NCBI GenBank assembly: GCA_004193205.1
Contig: RZUM01000004.1
Span: forward strand, 124,001 to 188,000
Direction of reading: 5' to 3'
Source of the DNA: Gordonia sediminis
GTDB lineage: Bacteria; Actinomycetota; Actinomycetes; Mycobacteriales; Mycobacteriaceae
DNA: 64,000 nt
Both the position numbers and the translations under genes were made by a program. Numbering within the stretch: position 1 is the stretch's first letter; the number at the start of each line of letters is the position of its first letter. This document shows, in pieces, positions 20,788 through 28,913 of this stretch. Under the pieces are notes generated by a model that was not told where the DNA came from, searched no databases, and saw nothing but the letters and a program-made list of their open reading frames with translations.

Positions 20788-22076
20788 CGTCGATCGATGG
20801 TGGTGGCGAGGAAGTGCGCGGCGCACGAGATGCACGGGTCGTGGTTACGGACCGTCCGCTCGCACAGTTCGGTCAGCTCGGCATCGCCGGCGGCGAGGTT
20901 CGCGGTGACGGTCGCGCGCACGTCATCCTCGATCACCGACTGGTTCTGGGCGGTGGGCGGCACGATGACGGCGTCGCGGATCGTGCCGTCGGCTCCGATC
21001 GCGTAGCGGTGATAGAGCAGTCCGCGGGGCGCCTCACTGACCCCGTGGCCGACGGCCTCGACCGGCGCCACCTCGACGCTCGGTCGTTCGGGGGGTTCGT
21101 AGTCGGCGATCAGACGCAACGCCTCCTCCACCGCGTACACCGTCTCGACGCTGCGGATCACGATGCTGCGAAACGGGTTACGACACTCGCCGTCGAGTCG
21201 GGCGTCCGCCGCGGCCCGCCGCGCCACCGGGGAGAGCAACGACGCGTTGAGCGCGAACCGGGCGAGCGGTCCGGTGAGGTAACGGTGCCCGTCGAAGCGG
21301 GCGTGCAAAGCGGTGGAGTGCGGGACCTGATGCTCGGTGACGTGCGCCGGGAAATCAGCGGCGTCGAACACGGCACCGCTCGCCGACGCGATGGTCCCGT
21401 CCTCGATCGGATACCGGTCCCGACCGCGAAGCGCCAGCAGGTCGCAGTCGAGGTGGGCGTCGGGGAAGTCGAACCCGGCCACCCACGCCACGGTCTGCAC
21501 CGCGTCGTCGAGGGCGCGGCGCAGTTGCTCGGCGAGCGGGGCGAGTTCTGCTCGGGTGGGCGCCCGGTAGAACCCACCGACCCGGACGTTGACCGGATGG
21601 ATGGGCCGACCGCCGAGTTGTTCGAGGATCGCGTTGCCGGCCTTCTTGAGGGCGAGCCCGCGTTCGACCGCGTGGCGTTCCCGGCGGGCGAGTTCGACGG
21701 CGTCGGGGACACCGAGGAAGTCCGGGGCGTGCAGGAAGTAGATGTGCAGGGTGTGGCTGGCGATCCACTCCCCGCAGTACAGCAACCGACGCAGGGTGCG
21801 AATGGGGTCGCTCAGCTCGACGCCGCAGGCCTGTTCGAGCGCGTTGGCTGCACTGACCTGATAGGCCACCGGGCAGATCCCGCAGATGCGCGAGGTGATG
21901 TCGGGTGGTTCGCGGAAGTCCCGCCCGCGCAAGAGTGATTCGAAGAAGCGCGGCGGCTCGTAGATGTTCAGTTCGGCCCGGTCGACCGAGCCGCCGGTGA
22001 TGGACACATGCAGTCGGCCCTCACCCTCGACGCGGGCAAGTCCGCGCAGCGTCAGCCGCCTAGTCTCCTCGGCCAT
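20784..22076 (-). CDS. hydA: [NiFe]-hydrogenase large (alpha) subunit, group 3b type
   Basis: A 430-residue catalytic subunit that holds the Ni-Fe site. The N-terminal ligand motif RICGICP gives Cys65 and Cys68, and the C-terminal motif DPCISCAAH gives Cys415, Cys418 and His421. It is followed by a nine-residue tail that the downstream protease should remove. The associated beta and gamma subunits point to a cytosolic NAD(P)-linked group 3b enzyme, which in related bacteria can evolve or take up H2 as a redox valve. The start overlaps the small-subunit end by 17 bases. Confidence 0.94.
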   Translation of the reverse strand: MAEETRRLTLRGLARVEGEGRLHVSITGGSVDRAELNIYEPPRFFESLLRGRDFREPPDITSRICGICPVAYQVSAANALEQACGVELSDPIRTLRRLLYCGEWIASHTLHIYFLHAPDFLGVPDAVELARRERHAVERGLALKKAGNAILEQLGGRPIHPVNVRVGGFYRAPTRAELAPLAEQLRRALDDAVQTVAWVAGFDFPDAHLDCDLLALRGRDRYPIEDGTIASASGAVFDAADFPAHVTEHQVPHSTALHARFDGHRYLTGPLARFALNASLLSPVARRAAADARLDGECRNPFRSIVIRSVETVYAVEEALRLIADYEPPERPSVEVAPVEAVGHGVSEAPRGLLYHRYAIGADGTIRDAVIVPPTAQNQSVIEDDVRATVTANLAAGDAELTELCERTVRNHDPCISCAAHFLATTIDRR

Positions 22077-22833
22077 GCCGGCGCCCCTCGACGAACTCCG
22101 GCGCCGCCACGTTGAACGTCGCGAGCATCCGGTCGATGGTTGCCTCGCTGGTCCCCGACTCCCGTAGCCACCCCGACAGCGACGCGATGTTCGGGTCGGG
22201 CGCCGGGCCGAAACAGCCGTAACAGCCGCGAGATTGGGCCGGGCACACCGCGCCGCAGCCGGCGTGGGTGACCGGCCCCAGACATGGCGTACCGTGCGCG
22301 ACCATCACACACGTGAGGCCGCGGCGTTTGCATTCAGTGCACACGGTGGTATTCGGGATGTTCGGTTTGCGGCCGGCCAGGAACGCCGTGATCACCTCGA
22401 GTAACTGTCCTCGGTCGATTGGGCAGCCGCGCAGTTCGAAGTCGACCGGCACGTGGGCGGCGATCGGCGTGGAGGTGGCCAGCGTATCGATGTATTCGGG
22501 GTGGGGGTAGACGGCCGCCGCGAACTCGGCGGCGTCGGCGAAGTTCCGCAGCGCCTGCACCCCGCCGGCGGTCGCGCACGCACCGATCGTGACCAGCGTG
22601 CGTGACCGTTCGCGGACGCGGTGGATGCGTTCGACGTCGGCGGCCGTGGTGACCGAGCCCTCCACGAGGGACAGATCGTAGGGCCCGTCCTCGACGGCAC
22701 TGGACATCTCGAGGAAATGCGCGATCCGCACCGCCCCGGACAGCGCGAGCAGTTCGTCCTCGCAGTCGAGCAACGACAGTTGGCAGCCGTCGCACGAGGC
22801 GAACTTCCATACGGCCAGCGTCGGTCGGTTCAT
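22060..22833 (-). CDS. hydD: [NiFe]-hydrogenase small (delta) subunit
   Basis: A 257-residue Fe-S subunit that relays electrons from the Ni-Fe site. CxxC ligands are Cys14 and Cys17 in [10 protein letters not shown]; further cysteines cluster in the C-terminal half ([11 protein letters not shown] and [15 protein letters not shown]). There is no twin-arginine leader, consistent with a cytosolic group 3 enzyme. The start directly follows the gamma-subunit stop (TAG ATG). Confidence 0.93.
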   Translation of the reverse strand: MNRPTLAVWKFASCDGCQLSLLDCEDELLALSGAVRIAHFLEMSSAVEDGPYDLSLVEGSVTTAADVERIHRVRERSRTLVTIGACATAGGVQALRNFADAAEFAAAVYPHPEYIDTLATSTPIAAHVPVDFELRGCPIDRGQLLEVITAFLAGRKPNIPNTTVCTECKRRGLTCVMVAHGTPCLGPVTHAGCGAVCPAQSRGCYGCFGPAPDPNIASLSGWLRESGTSEATIDRMLATFNVAAPEFVEGRRHGRGD

Positions 22834-23733
22834 CTAGAGCTCCCCCACTGGAAGCAACGGCCGGGCGATCGAATAGGGCACCACCGGCCCGTCGCGGCAC
22901 AACAACAACTCGCCGAGTTGGCAGTGCCCGCAGTGTCCGATCCCGCACTGCATGTTGCGCTCCAACGAAACCCGCACGTCGTCGGGCCGGATTCCCTTCT
23001 CCAGCAACACTCTCGCGGCAAAGCGCATCATCGGCTCCGGCCCGCACAGCAGGGCCGAGGTCGCGTCCGCGTCGAGCGTCAGCCGCCTCAGGGGGTCGGT
23101 CACAAACCCGACCGATCCGGTCCATCCGACGGCCGGACGATCGATGGTGAGTTCGACCTCGACGCCGAAATCGCTGGCCCACATGTCGAGTTCGCGACCG
23201 TACAGGATCTGTGCGGGCGTGCGGGCGCCGACGACCAGCACGATCCGCCGATACCGGTCGCGCTGGCCCACCGCCGCCACAACCGCGGCGCGCACGGCCG
23301 CCAGCCCGACCCCGCCGGCGACGATGAGCAGGTCGCGTCCCGCGCAGCCGGGCAGGTTCCAGTCGGTGCCGAAGGGTCCGCGCATCCCGATGATCGTGCC
23401 GGGCGGGGCGTCGCGCAGCGCGGTGCTGACCGCGCCCACGCCGCGGATGGTGTGCATCGCGGCACCCCCCGGCGCTTCCGGATCGCCGCTGCAGGACACC
23501 GCTATCTCCCCGATCCCGAACGCGTAGAGCATCATGAACTGCCCGGGCCGAAACGGCGTCAGCGCCCGGTCGACGGGTTCGAGGGTCAGCGACGCGCAGT
23601 CGGCGGTCTCGACGACGCGTTCCCGGACCCGATAGCGCGTGGGCACCATCGTTCCGGTCGTCCCGGCCCCGGTCGTCACCCCACCGGTTGTCCCGGCCCC
23701 TGTCCTGCCGCTGTTCGAAAGGTCGGCACTCAT
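22834..23733 (-). CDS. hydG: Hydrogenase gamma subunit (FAD/NAD(P)-binding reductase)
   Basis: A 299-residue flavin reductase of the ferredoxin-NADP reductase family that links the hydrogenase to NAD(P)H. It has an FAD-binding domain (FRPGQFMML), an NAD(P) domain (IVAGGVGLAA) and a C-terminal cysteine cluster (CGIGHCGHC plus LLLC) for a 2Fe-2S centre. Residues 9-28 are a Gly/Thr-rich repeat (TGAGTTG twice) unlike the rest. A Met29 start would remove it, but the ATGA overlap with the upstream gene supports the long form. Confidence 0.92.
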   Translation of the reverse strand: MSADLSNSGRTGAGTTGGVTTGAGTTGTMVPTRYRVRERVVETADCASLTLEPVDRALTPFRPGQFMMLYAFGIGEIAVSCSGDPEAPGGAAMHTIRGVGAVSTALRDAPPGTIIGMRGPFGTDWNLPGCAGRDLLIVAGGVGLAAVRAAVVAAVGQRDRYRRIVLVVGARTPAQILYGRELDMWASDFGVEVELTIDRPAVGWTGSVGFVTDPLRRLTLDADATSALLCGPEPMMRFAARVLLEKGIRPDDVRVSLERNMQCGIGHCGHCQLGELLLCRDGPVVPYSIARPLLPVGEL

Positions 23734-24185
23734 GTCGGCTCGTAGAGGTCGAGCAGACGGGCGCGCGCGGACTGCAGCCGTTCCAGCAACGTCTCCACCA
23801 GGAGATCGGCGACCGCGGCACCGAACTCGGGATCGGCTCGGGTCATCGCGTGGAGGTCGTCGACCGCGATCTCGGTGGCCTCGGTGGGCAGCAGCGCGCG
23901 GGCGCCGTAGTGGAACGAGCGATACCGGGTGAGTCCGGAGACACCGAGCAGGTCACCGGCACCGAGGGTTTCGACGACGAGTTCGCCGCGGCCCGGGTGC
24001 CCGGCGACCAGCGCCACGCGCCCGTTGTGCAGGATCCAGAGTTGCTCGGCGCTGTCGCCTTCCGAGAACAGCAGTGTGCCGGGTTCGAAGCTCACCCGTC
24101 GACCAAGTCCGAGCAGTTGGGCCCGATGCGCCGCCGACAACGCGGTCGGCGCGGCCGGTACGGGATCGTGGTCGACCGGGTTCAT
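23730..24185 (-). CDS. Cyclic-nucleotide-binding domain protein of the hydrogenase operon
   Basis: A 151-residue single cNMP-binding (CAP_ED) domain: FEPGTLLFSEGDSAEQLWILHNG gives the strand-turn core, and LVVETLGAGDLLGVSG the phosphate-binding-cassette region. There is no DNA-binding domain, so it is a stand-alone sensor rather than a CRP-type regulator. It overlaps its neighbours by ATGA on both sides, between the beta and gamma subunit genes. It may gate the hydrogenase, but no mechanism is known to me. Confidence 0.85.
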   Translation of the reverse strand: MNPVDHDPVPAAPTALSAAHRAQLLGLGRRVSFEPGTLLFSEGDSAEQLWILHNGRVALVAGHPGRGELVVETLGAGDLLGVSGLTRYRSFHYGARALLPTEATEIAVDDLHAMTRADPEFGAAVADLLVETLLERLQSARARLLDLYEPT

Positions 24186-25309
24186 GCCGGCGTCTCCGGT
24201 TCTGTCTCGGCCCAGCCGATCGCCCCGGTCAGCCGGGAGGCCTCCGCGGTGATGTCGATGCCGACCGGGCACCAGTCGACACACCGTCCGCAGCCGACGC
24301 ACCCGGAGCTGCCGAACTGGTCGTGCCAGGTACCCAGCTTGTGCGAAATCCATTGCCGGTAGCGGCTTTCGCCGGAGTTGCGGACGTTGCCGCCGTGCAG
24401 GTGGGAGAAGTCGGGTTCGAAGCACGACGACCAGTGCTGCCACCGCTGCGCATGGTCGCCGGTCAGGTCGGTGTGGTCCTCGACGGTGGTGCAGAAGCAG
24501 GTCGGGCAGACCATGGTGCAGTTGCCGCAGGTGAGGCAGCGGTCGGCGACGTCGGCCCAGACGTCGCTGTCGCGTGCCGCAGCCAGCATGTCGCGCAAGT
24601 CGACCTGCGGCATGCGCCGACCCATGCGCCCGGCCGCGTCACGCACCGCGGCACGGGCGTCGTCGACCTCGGGGTCGGCGGCGTCGCGGTGGGAGATCTC
24701 GGCCAGGACGTCGGCTCCGGTGTCGGTGCCGATGTCGACCAGGAAACGATGCCCGTCGTCGTCGATGCGTTCGGTGAGCGCCAGGTCGTAGTCGCGGTCG
24801 GCGCCCGGACCGGTGCCCATCGAGGCGCAGAAACAGACCTCGCCGGGTTCGGTGCAGTTCGCGGCAACCACGAACAGCCGGGCGAACCGGCGTGCCGTCG
24901 CGCTGTCGGGGTGGGCTCCGCGGCACAGGACCTCCCTCAGCACCCGGATCGCCGCGAGGTCACAGGCGTGTACCCCGACGAACGCATATCGCGGGTCGGG
25001 TTCATCGGGTTCGTGCCAGTCGCCGTCCCGATCGATGGTGGCCAACTGCCGGTGGGGTGGATGCAGGAATTGCTTGAACGACTGCGGTCCCGCCGAGTGC
25101 GCGAAGACCGCACCGTCATCGCGGGGACGTAGCCGATAGGACCCGGGCGCGGTCGAAACTCCCCAGCCGTCCGGTAGTGACGCCCCGGTGGTCAGCGGCT
25201 CGAGCACAATCGCGCCGTCACGGACAGTCGGTCCGATCACCTCGTATCCGCGCGACCAGAGCACCTCGATCAGCCGGTCGAGACCGGCACGGTCGATGAT
25301 CGCGCTCAT
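24182..25309 (-). CDS. hydB: Hydrogenase beta subunit (4Fe-4S electron transfer)
   Basis: A 375-residue sulfhydrogenase-beta-type protein. Two ferredoxin motifs are visible in the C-terminal half: CLTCGNCTMVCPTC and CVGCGRCVDWCP. A central CTEPGEVCFCASMG segment is also diagnostic. It passes electrons between the Fe-S chain of the small subunit and the flavin gamma subunit. Start ATG at 25309 overlaps the CBS gene stop (ATGA). Confidence 0.93.
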   Translation of the reverse strand: MSAIIDRAGLDRLIEVLWSRGYEVIGPTVRDGAIVLEPLTTGASLPDGWGVSTAPGSYRLRPRDDGAVFAHSAGPQSFKQFLHPPHRQLATIDRDGDWHEPDEPDPRYAFVGVHACDLAAIRVLREVLCRGAHPDSATARRFARLFVVAANCTEPGEVCFCASMGTGPGADRDYDLALTERIDDDGHRFLVDIGTDTGADVLAEISHRDAADPEVDDARAAVRDAAGRMGRRMPQVDLRDMLAAARDSDVWADVADRCLTCGNCTMVCPTCFCTTVEDHTDLTGDHAQRWQHWSSCFEPDFSHLHGGNVRNSGESRYRQWISHKLGTWHDQFGSSGCVGCGRCVDWCPVGIDITAEASRLTGAIGWAETEPETPA

Positions 25310-26022
25310 CGGTCCGGGTGGTGCGGAAGGTGCAGGATGCCGGTGACCTCCGGTGGTGGCGGCGGCACGTGACGGTCGTCGAGCCGCGCATCGAGTTCGA
25401 CGACGACATCGACGACACCGTCGACCGCCCGGGTGAGGTGATCGATGATCGGGATCATGCTCTGTCTCTCGACCGTCCCGCGAAAGGTGACCGTGCCGTC
25501 GGCCACCTGGACCTCGATCGATGCGGGGTCCATCCACATCGCGTGCTCGAGGACGTTCGTGCGGATGTCGTCGGCGAGGTCGGAGTCCGAACGGAGGTAG
25601 ACGCGCAGTACGTCCTTACGTGACACGATTCCGATCGGTCGACCGTCGTCGTCCACCACGGGCAACCGTTTGATGTCGTGCCTCGCCAGTTGGGTGGCCG
25701 CCTCCCGCACCGTCGCGTCCGGACGAATCGTGACGGCCGGCGAGTGCATCACGGTGTCGAGCTCGGCCCCATGTGGAGTGTCGTGCGTGGAGTGCCCGAC
25801 ACGGGCGAGGAATCGATGCCACGCATCGGGTGGGATCTGTGCCTGGGCGGTGATCAGGTCGGCCTCGGAGACGACTCCGACCACCCGACCGTCCGCGTCG
25901 ACGACCGGCGCGCCGCTCACACCTCGCTCGGCGAGCGCTTCGACGACGGACCGGAAACTCGTGCCGAGCGGAAGGCACAGCACGTCGACAGTCATGACAT
26001 CGGCAACGGTTCGGTGAGGCAC
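25306..26022 (-). CDS. Two-CBS-domain plus BON protein, first gene of hydrogenase operon
   Basis: A 238-residue protein from a GTG at 26022 with GGGAG upstream. Residues about 6-60 and 90-140 are paired CBS domains (VADVMTVDV; DIKRLPVVDDDGRPIGIVSRKDVL). Residues about 152-215 form a BON domain (VQVADGTVTFRGTVERQ). CBS pairs usually bind adenosine nucleotides, so an energy or redox-sensing role is likely. It overlaps hydB by ATGA and therefore leads the hydrogenase operon. A TTGACA on the minus strand at 26121-26116 and a palindrome at 26082-26095 lie upstream. Confidence 0.88.
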   Translation of the reverse strand: MPHRTVADVMTVDVLCLPLGTSFRSVVEALAERGVSGAPVVDADGRVVGVVSEADLITAQAQIPPDAWHRFLARVGHSTHDTPHGAELDTVMHSPAVTIRPDATVREAATQLARHDIKRLPVVDDDGRPIGIVSRKDVLRVYLRSDSDLADDIRTNVLEHAMWMDPASIEVQVADGTVTFRGTVERQSMIPIIDHLTRAVDGVVDVVVELDARLDDRHVPPPPPEVTGILHLPHHPDR

Positions 26023-26081
26023 GGCTCGCTCCCATCGCGGTCCGGGCGCGGCGGTAGGTTGGTCCGGCAATTCGCCATCAA

Positions 26082-26095
26082 CGATATCGGTATCG
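26082..26095. promoter_or_regulatory. Inverted repeat upstream of hydrogenase operon
   Basis: CGATA-TCGG-TATCG, a perfect 5-bp-arm inverted repeat 60-73 bases before the CBS-BON start, with a TTGACA about 21 bases further upstream on the same strand. It could be an operator. It is short enough to arise by chance and does not match the DosR consensus I know. Confidence 0.3.
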
Positions 26096-26117
26096 GGACA
26101 GACGCCGCCACGAAATG

Positions 26118-26674
26118 TCAATGCCGCTCCGGTTTGGCGGCCTGAAGCGTGTATGTGAGTTGCAGACGTTCCGGGCGGTCGGCCAGGACGAACTCCCCGG
26201 GGAAGTCCAGTCCACTCTTCGCCACCGCGGTGAAGATCTCGCCCGTGGTTGAAGGAGACGTACTCCGGTGAGGCCACCTCTGTCGATCCCCGATATGTGT
26301 GGGGATCGGTGAAGAGCTCCCCTTCGGACTCGAAGTAGGCGTGCTCGAACATCTCCCTCGACGAACTCCACGCGCGCACGGACGCGTCTCGCCAGATCCC
26401 GGGCGGCCCCGACTGCCGACGGCGAGAAGTCCAGCCCGGTGACCGATCTCGCACCCAATCGCGACAACGAGACGGTGTCCGTGCCGACATGGCATTGCAG
26501 GTGCACCACATCCAGCCCATCCAGACGCCCCAGTCGGGGAAGGTCATATCGGACGACGGTGGACAGGTGGTTGGGGTCGTCGTACACGGTGAGGTCGTAG
26601 CCATCGGGGCCGGTGTGGATCGGAACCCGGGACTCCCAGTTGGCGAGGTTGATTCTCCGCCACTCCTCGATCAC
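26118..26674 (-). pseudogene. Decayed SAM-dependent methyltransferase
   Basis: The start region reads VIEEWRRINLANWESRVPIHTGPDG and continues through the SAM motif VVHLQCHVGTDTVSLSRLGA to VEFVEGDV. The frame then breaks. Two later pieces lie in other frames: FTDPHTYRGSTEVASPEYVSFNHG near 26240-26340 and DRPERLQLTYTLQAAKP at the 3' end. Intact family members are about 270 residues; here at least one internal deletion and two frame changes leave about 185 codons. The 3' end reaches the hydrogenase operon's upstream region. Confidence 0.8.
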
Positions 26675-26857
26675 GGCTTCAATACTGAGCGGTCCACGCG
26701 GGCATCGTCGCGCAAACGACGGAACCGCCAGAGCGAATCCGGCCGGGAACGATCGCACCGACACAGATCACGCGAAAAGTAATACCGTCGTTGTCAATGG
26801 ACGCGCGGGACCTCAGAGCGTGGAGAGCACATCACCCGAGCGGTTCAGGAGGAATCG

Positions 26858-27814
26858 ATGGATCCCAACGTCGACAAGTCGGGTTGCTGCGCCCCCGCAC
26901 GTGGTCCCGGTGATCCGGCGGACGTCACCCCGCCGGCGCAGACCATCGAGCCCGGGCATGCGGCCACCAGGTGGGTGGATCTACCGGGGGGCGAATTTCT
27001 GATGGGTACCGACGATCCGGTGGGCTTTCCCGACGACGGTGAGGGCCCGGTGCGCCCGGTGTTCGTCGACGCCTTCCGCTTGGCGGAGTGTCCGGTCACC
27101 AACGACGAGTTCGCCAACTTCATCGACGCGACCGGATATGTCACCGACGCGGAGCGGTACGGATGGTCATTCGTGTTCGCCTCCTTCCTCCCCGCACAAC
27201 TGCGTCAGGGTGCGCCACGGCCCCCGCAGGCGCCGTGGTGGTGCGGTGTCTCCGGCGCGCTGTGGTCCGCACCCGAGGGACCGGGCAGCACGGTCGAGGA
27301 CCGAGGGCGCCATCCGGTCGTCCACGTGTCCTGGAACGACGCGCAGGCCTACTGCACGTGGGCCGGTGCGCGGCTTCCCACCGAGGCGGAGTGGGAGTAC
27401 GCGGCCCGAGGTGGCCTCATCCAGAAACGGTACGTCTGGGGGGATGAACTCGTGCCCGACGGCGTGCACATGTGCAACATCTGGCAGGGCAGCTTCCCTA
27501 CGAAGAACACCGCCGAGGACGGGTACCGCGGCACGTGCCCGGTGGATGCGTTCCCGCCGAACGGGTTCGGCCTGTACAACATGGCCGGCAACGTGTGGCA
27601 GTGGTGCGCGGACTGGTGGGGCGTCGATCACTCCCCCGGGCGGTGCGTCAACCCGCATGGTCCCAAGGGCGGTCCGGCGCGGGTGATCCGTGGGGGCTCG
27701 TACCTGTGCCACGATTCCTACTGCAATCGATATCGTGTCGCCGCGCGCACCGCCAACGAACCCGACAGTACGACCGGCAACACCGGATTCCGGTGCGCCG
27801 CGGACGCCCGCTGA
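26858..27814 (+). CDS. Formylglycine-generating enzyme (sulfatase-modifying factor)
   Basis: A 318-residue FGE-sulfatase-domain protein that oxidises an active-site cysteine of type I sulfatases to formylglycine using copper and O2. The catalytic pair is present in GGSYLCHDSYCNRY (Cys284 and Cys289). The fold motifs LPTEAEWEYAARGG and NMAGNVWQWCADW are typical. The start follows an AGGAGG at 26848-26853. Residues 9-11 (GCC) and the Pro-rich N-terminus are extra. It resembles mycobacterial Rv0712 (recalled). No sulfatase is adjacent, so its target lies elsewhere. Confidence 0.92.
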   Translation: MDPNVDKSGCCAPARGPGDPADVTPPAQTIEPGHAATRWVDLPGGEFLMGTDDPVGFPDDGEGPVRPVFVDAFRLAECPVTNDEFANFIDATGYVTDAERYGWSFVFASFLPAQLRQGAPRPPQAPWWCGVSGALWSAPEGPGSTVEDRGRHPVVHVSWNDAQAYCTWAGARLPTEAEWEYAARGGLIQKRYVWGDELVPDGVHMCNIWQGSFPTKNTAEDGYRGTCPVDAFPPNGFGLYNMAGNVWQWCADWWGVDHSPGRCVNPHGPKGGPARVIRGGSYLCHDSYCNRYRVAARTANEPDSTTGNTGFRCAADAR

Positions 27815-27893
27815 CCACGATCATCGGACTGTCGCCCGGGTGAAGCTCGGCGGGTGCGGCGCCGGCGCGCGACCGCTGGTCGCCGGGCCCACG

Positions 27894-27922
27894 TTGACAG
27901 CTGACGGTGCTCCGCGTCACAC
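27894..27922 (+). promoter_or_regulatory. Candidate promoter of the cyclase-ligase operon
   Basis: TTGACA at 27894-27899 followed after 17 bases by a weak -10 (TCACAC, 27917-27922). The palindromic operator begins 14 bases downstream, where a bound repressor would block transcription. The tetR side has the same layout. Confidence 0.4.
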
Positions 27923-27936
27923 TGTCGCTGCAAACA

Positions 27937-27955
27937 TGACATGACTGTCACGTCA
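27937..27955. promoter_or_regulatory. TetR-type operator, copy 1
   Basis: TGACATGAC-T-GTCACGTCA, a 19-bp palindrome with one arm mismatch. It sits 18 bases before the cyclase start and just upstream of its ribosome binding site. The only similar sequence I found in the window is the copy at 35471-35489 beside the tetR gene. Confidence 0.75.
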
Positions 27956-27973
27956 ATGAACTCTGGAGGTAGC

Positions 27974-28900
27974 GTGACCACCTTTGCCAGCGACATGCGA
28001 GAACTCGGCGAGCAGGTACGGAACTGGGGACGCTGGGGCGCCGACGACGAACGCGGCACCACCAACCTGATCACTCCGGAGCGCATCGCGGCTGCGGCAG
28101 CGCTCATCCGGACCGGCGAGGTGTTCGAACTGGGCATCCCCCTCGACTCCGACGGTCCCCAACCCGGCGGCAACCGCATCAATCCCATTCGGCTGATGTC
28201 GGAGAACGGTCAGGAACAGGTTCTGCCGGGCGGGTTCAAGTGGGCCGACGACTACGTCTTCATGCCGCTGCAGGCCGGCTCCCAGTACGATTCGCTCTCC
28301 CACGTCCACTACGACGGACAGCTCTACAACGGCCACCCCGGTGACGGTGTCACCGTCAAGGGCGCGGACAAGTGCGGAATCCACACTCAGGCCAAGGGCA
28401 TCACCGGGCGCGGCGTCCTGCTCGACATCGCCCGCCACCGAGGGGTCGACTGGCTGGAGGCCGGCAGCGTCATCGGTCCCGACGAACTCGACGGCGTGGC
28501 CAAGGCCCAAGGGGTGCAGATCGGCCCGGGCGACATTCTGCTGTTCCGCACGGGCTGGCGCGCGAAGTTCCTCGCGGAGAAGGACCCCGCCGGCTTCATG
28601 GCGGGAGAGCCCGGCCTCGGGATGGCAACCGCCGCCTGGCTGCGCGAGCGTGACGTCGCCGTGGTCGGCTCCGACAACTGGGCCATCGAGGTGATGCCCG
28701 GCGAGAACCCCGGTGCTTTGTTCGAGCTGCACATGGTCTTGATCCGCGACATGGGCATGACCCTGGCGGAGATGCTGGACTTCGAGGAGCTCGCCGCGGC
28801 CTGCGCGGAAGACGGACGCTACGACTTCTTCTACGCCGGCCCGCCACTGAAGTTCACCCGCGGCGTCGGCTCCCCGATCAATCCACTCGCGATCCGCTGA
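27974..28900 (+). CDS. Cyclase-family (kynurenine-formamidase-like) metal-dependent hydrolase
   Basis: A 308-residue protein of the cyclase/Kfa family. The metal site motif appears as SQYDSLSHVHYDG, followed later by GRGVLLDI and GPGDILLFRTGW, which are family landmarks. The GTG at 27974 follows TGGAGG with proper spacing; an ATG at 27941 lies inside the operator and is unlikely to be used. The enzyme probably hydrolyses a cyclic amide or lactone, or an amide, to a carboxylic acid. The acyl-CoA ligase that follows after 13 bases could then activate the product. Substrate unknown. Confidence 0.87.
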   Translation: MTTFASDMRELGEQVRNWGRWGADDERGTTNLITPERIAAAAALIRTGEVFELGIPLDSDGPQPGGNRINPIRLMSENGQEQVLPGGFKWADDYVFMPLQAGSQYDSLSHVHYDGQLYNGHPGDGVTVKGADKCGIHTQAKGITGRGVLLDIARHRGVDWLEAGSVIGPDELDGVAKAQGVQIGPGDILLFRTGWRAKFLAEKDPAGFMAGEPGLGMATAAWLRERDVAVVGSDNWAIEVMPGENPGALFELHMVLIRDMGMTLAEMLDFEELAAACAEDGRYDFFYAGPPLKFTRGVGSPINPLAIR

Positions 28901-28913
28901 TCGGAGGATGGAC

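Noticed and set aside
26023-26130. DosR box before the hydrogenase operon
   Set aside because: DosR control of a mycobacterial group 3b hydrogenase made this plausible, but no GGGACTTxxGxCCC-like sequence is seen.
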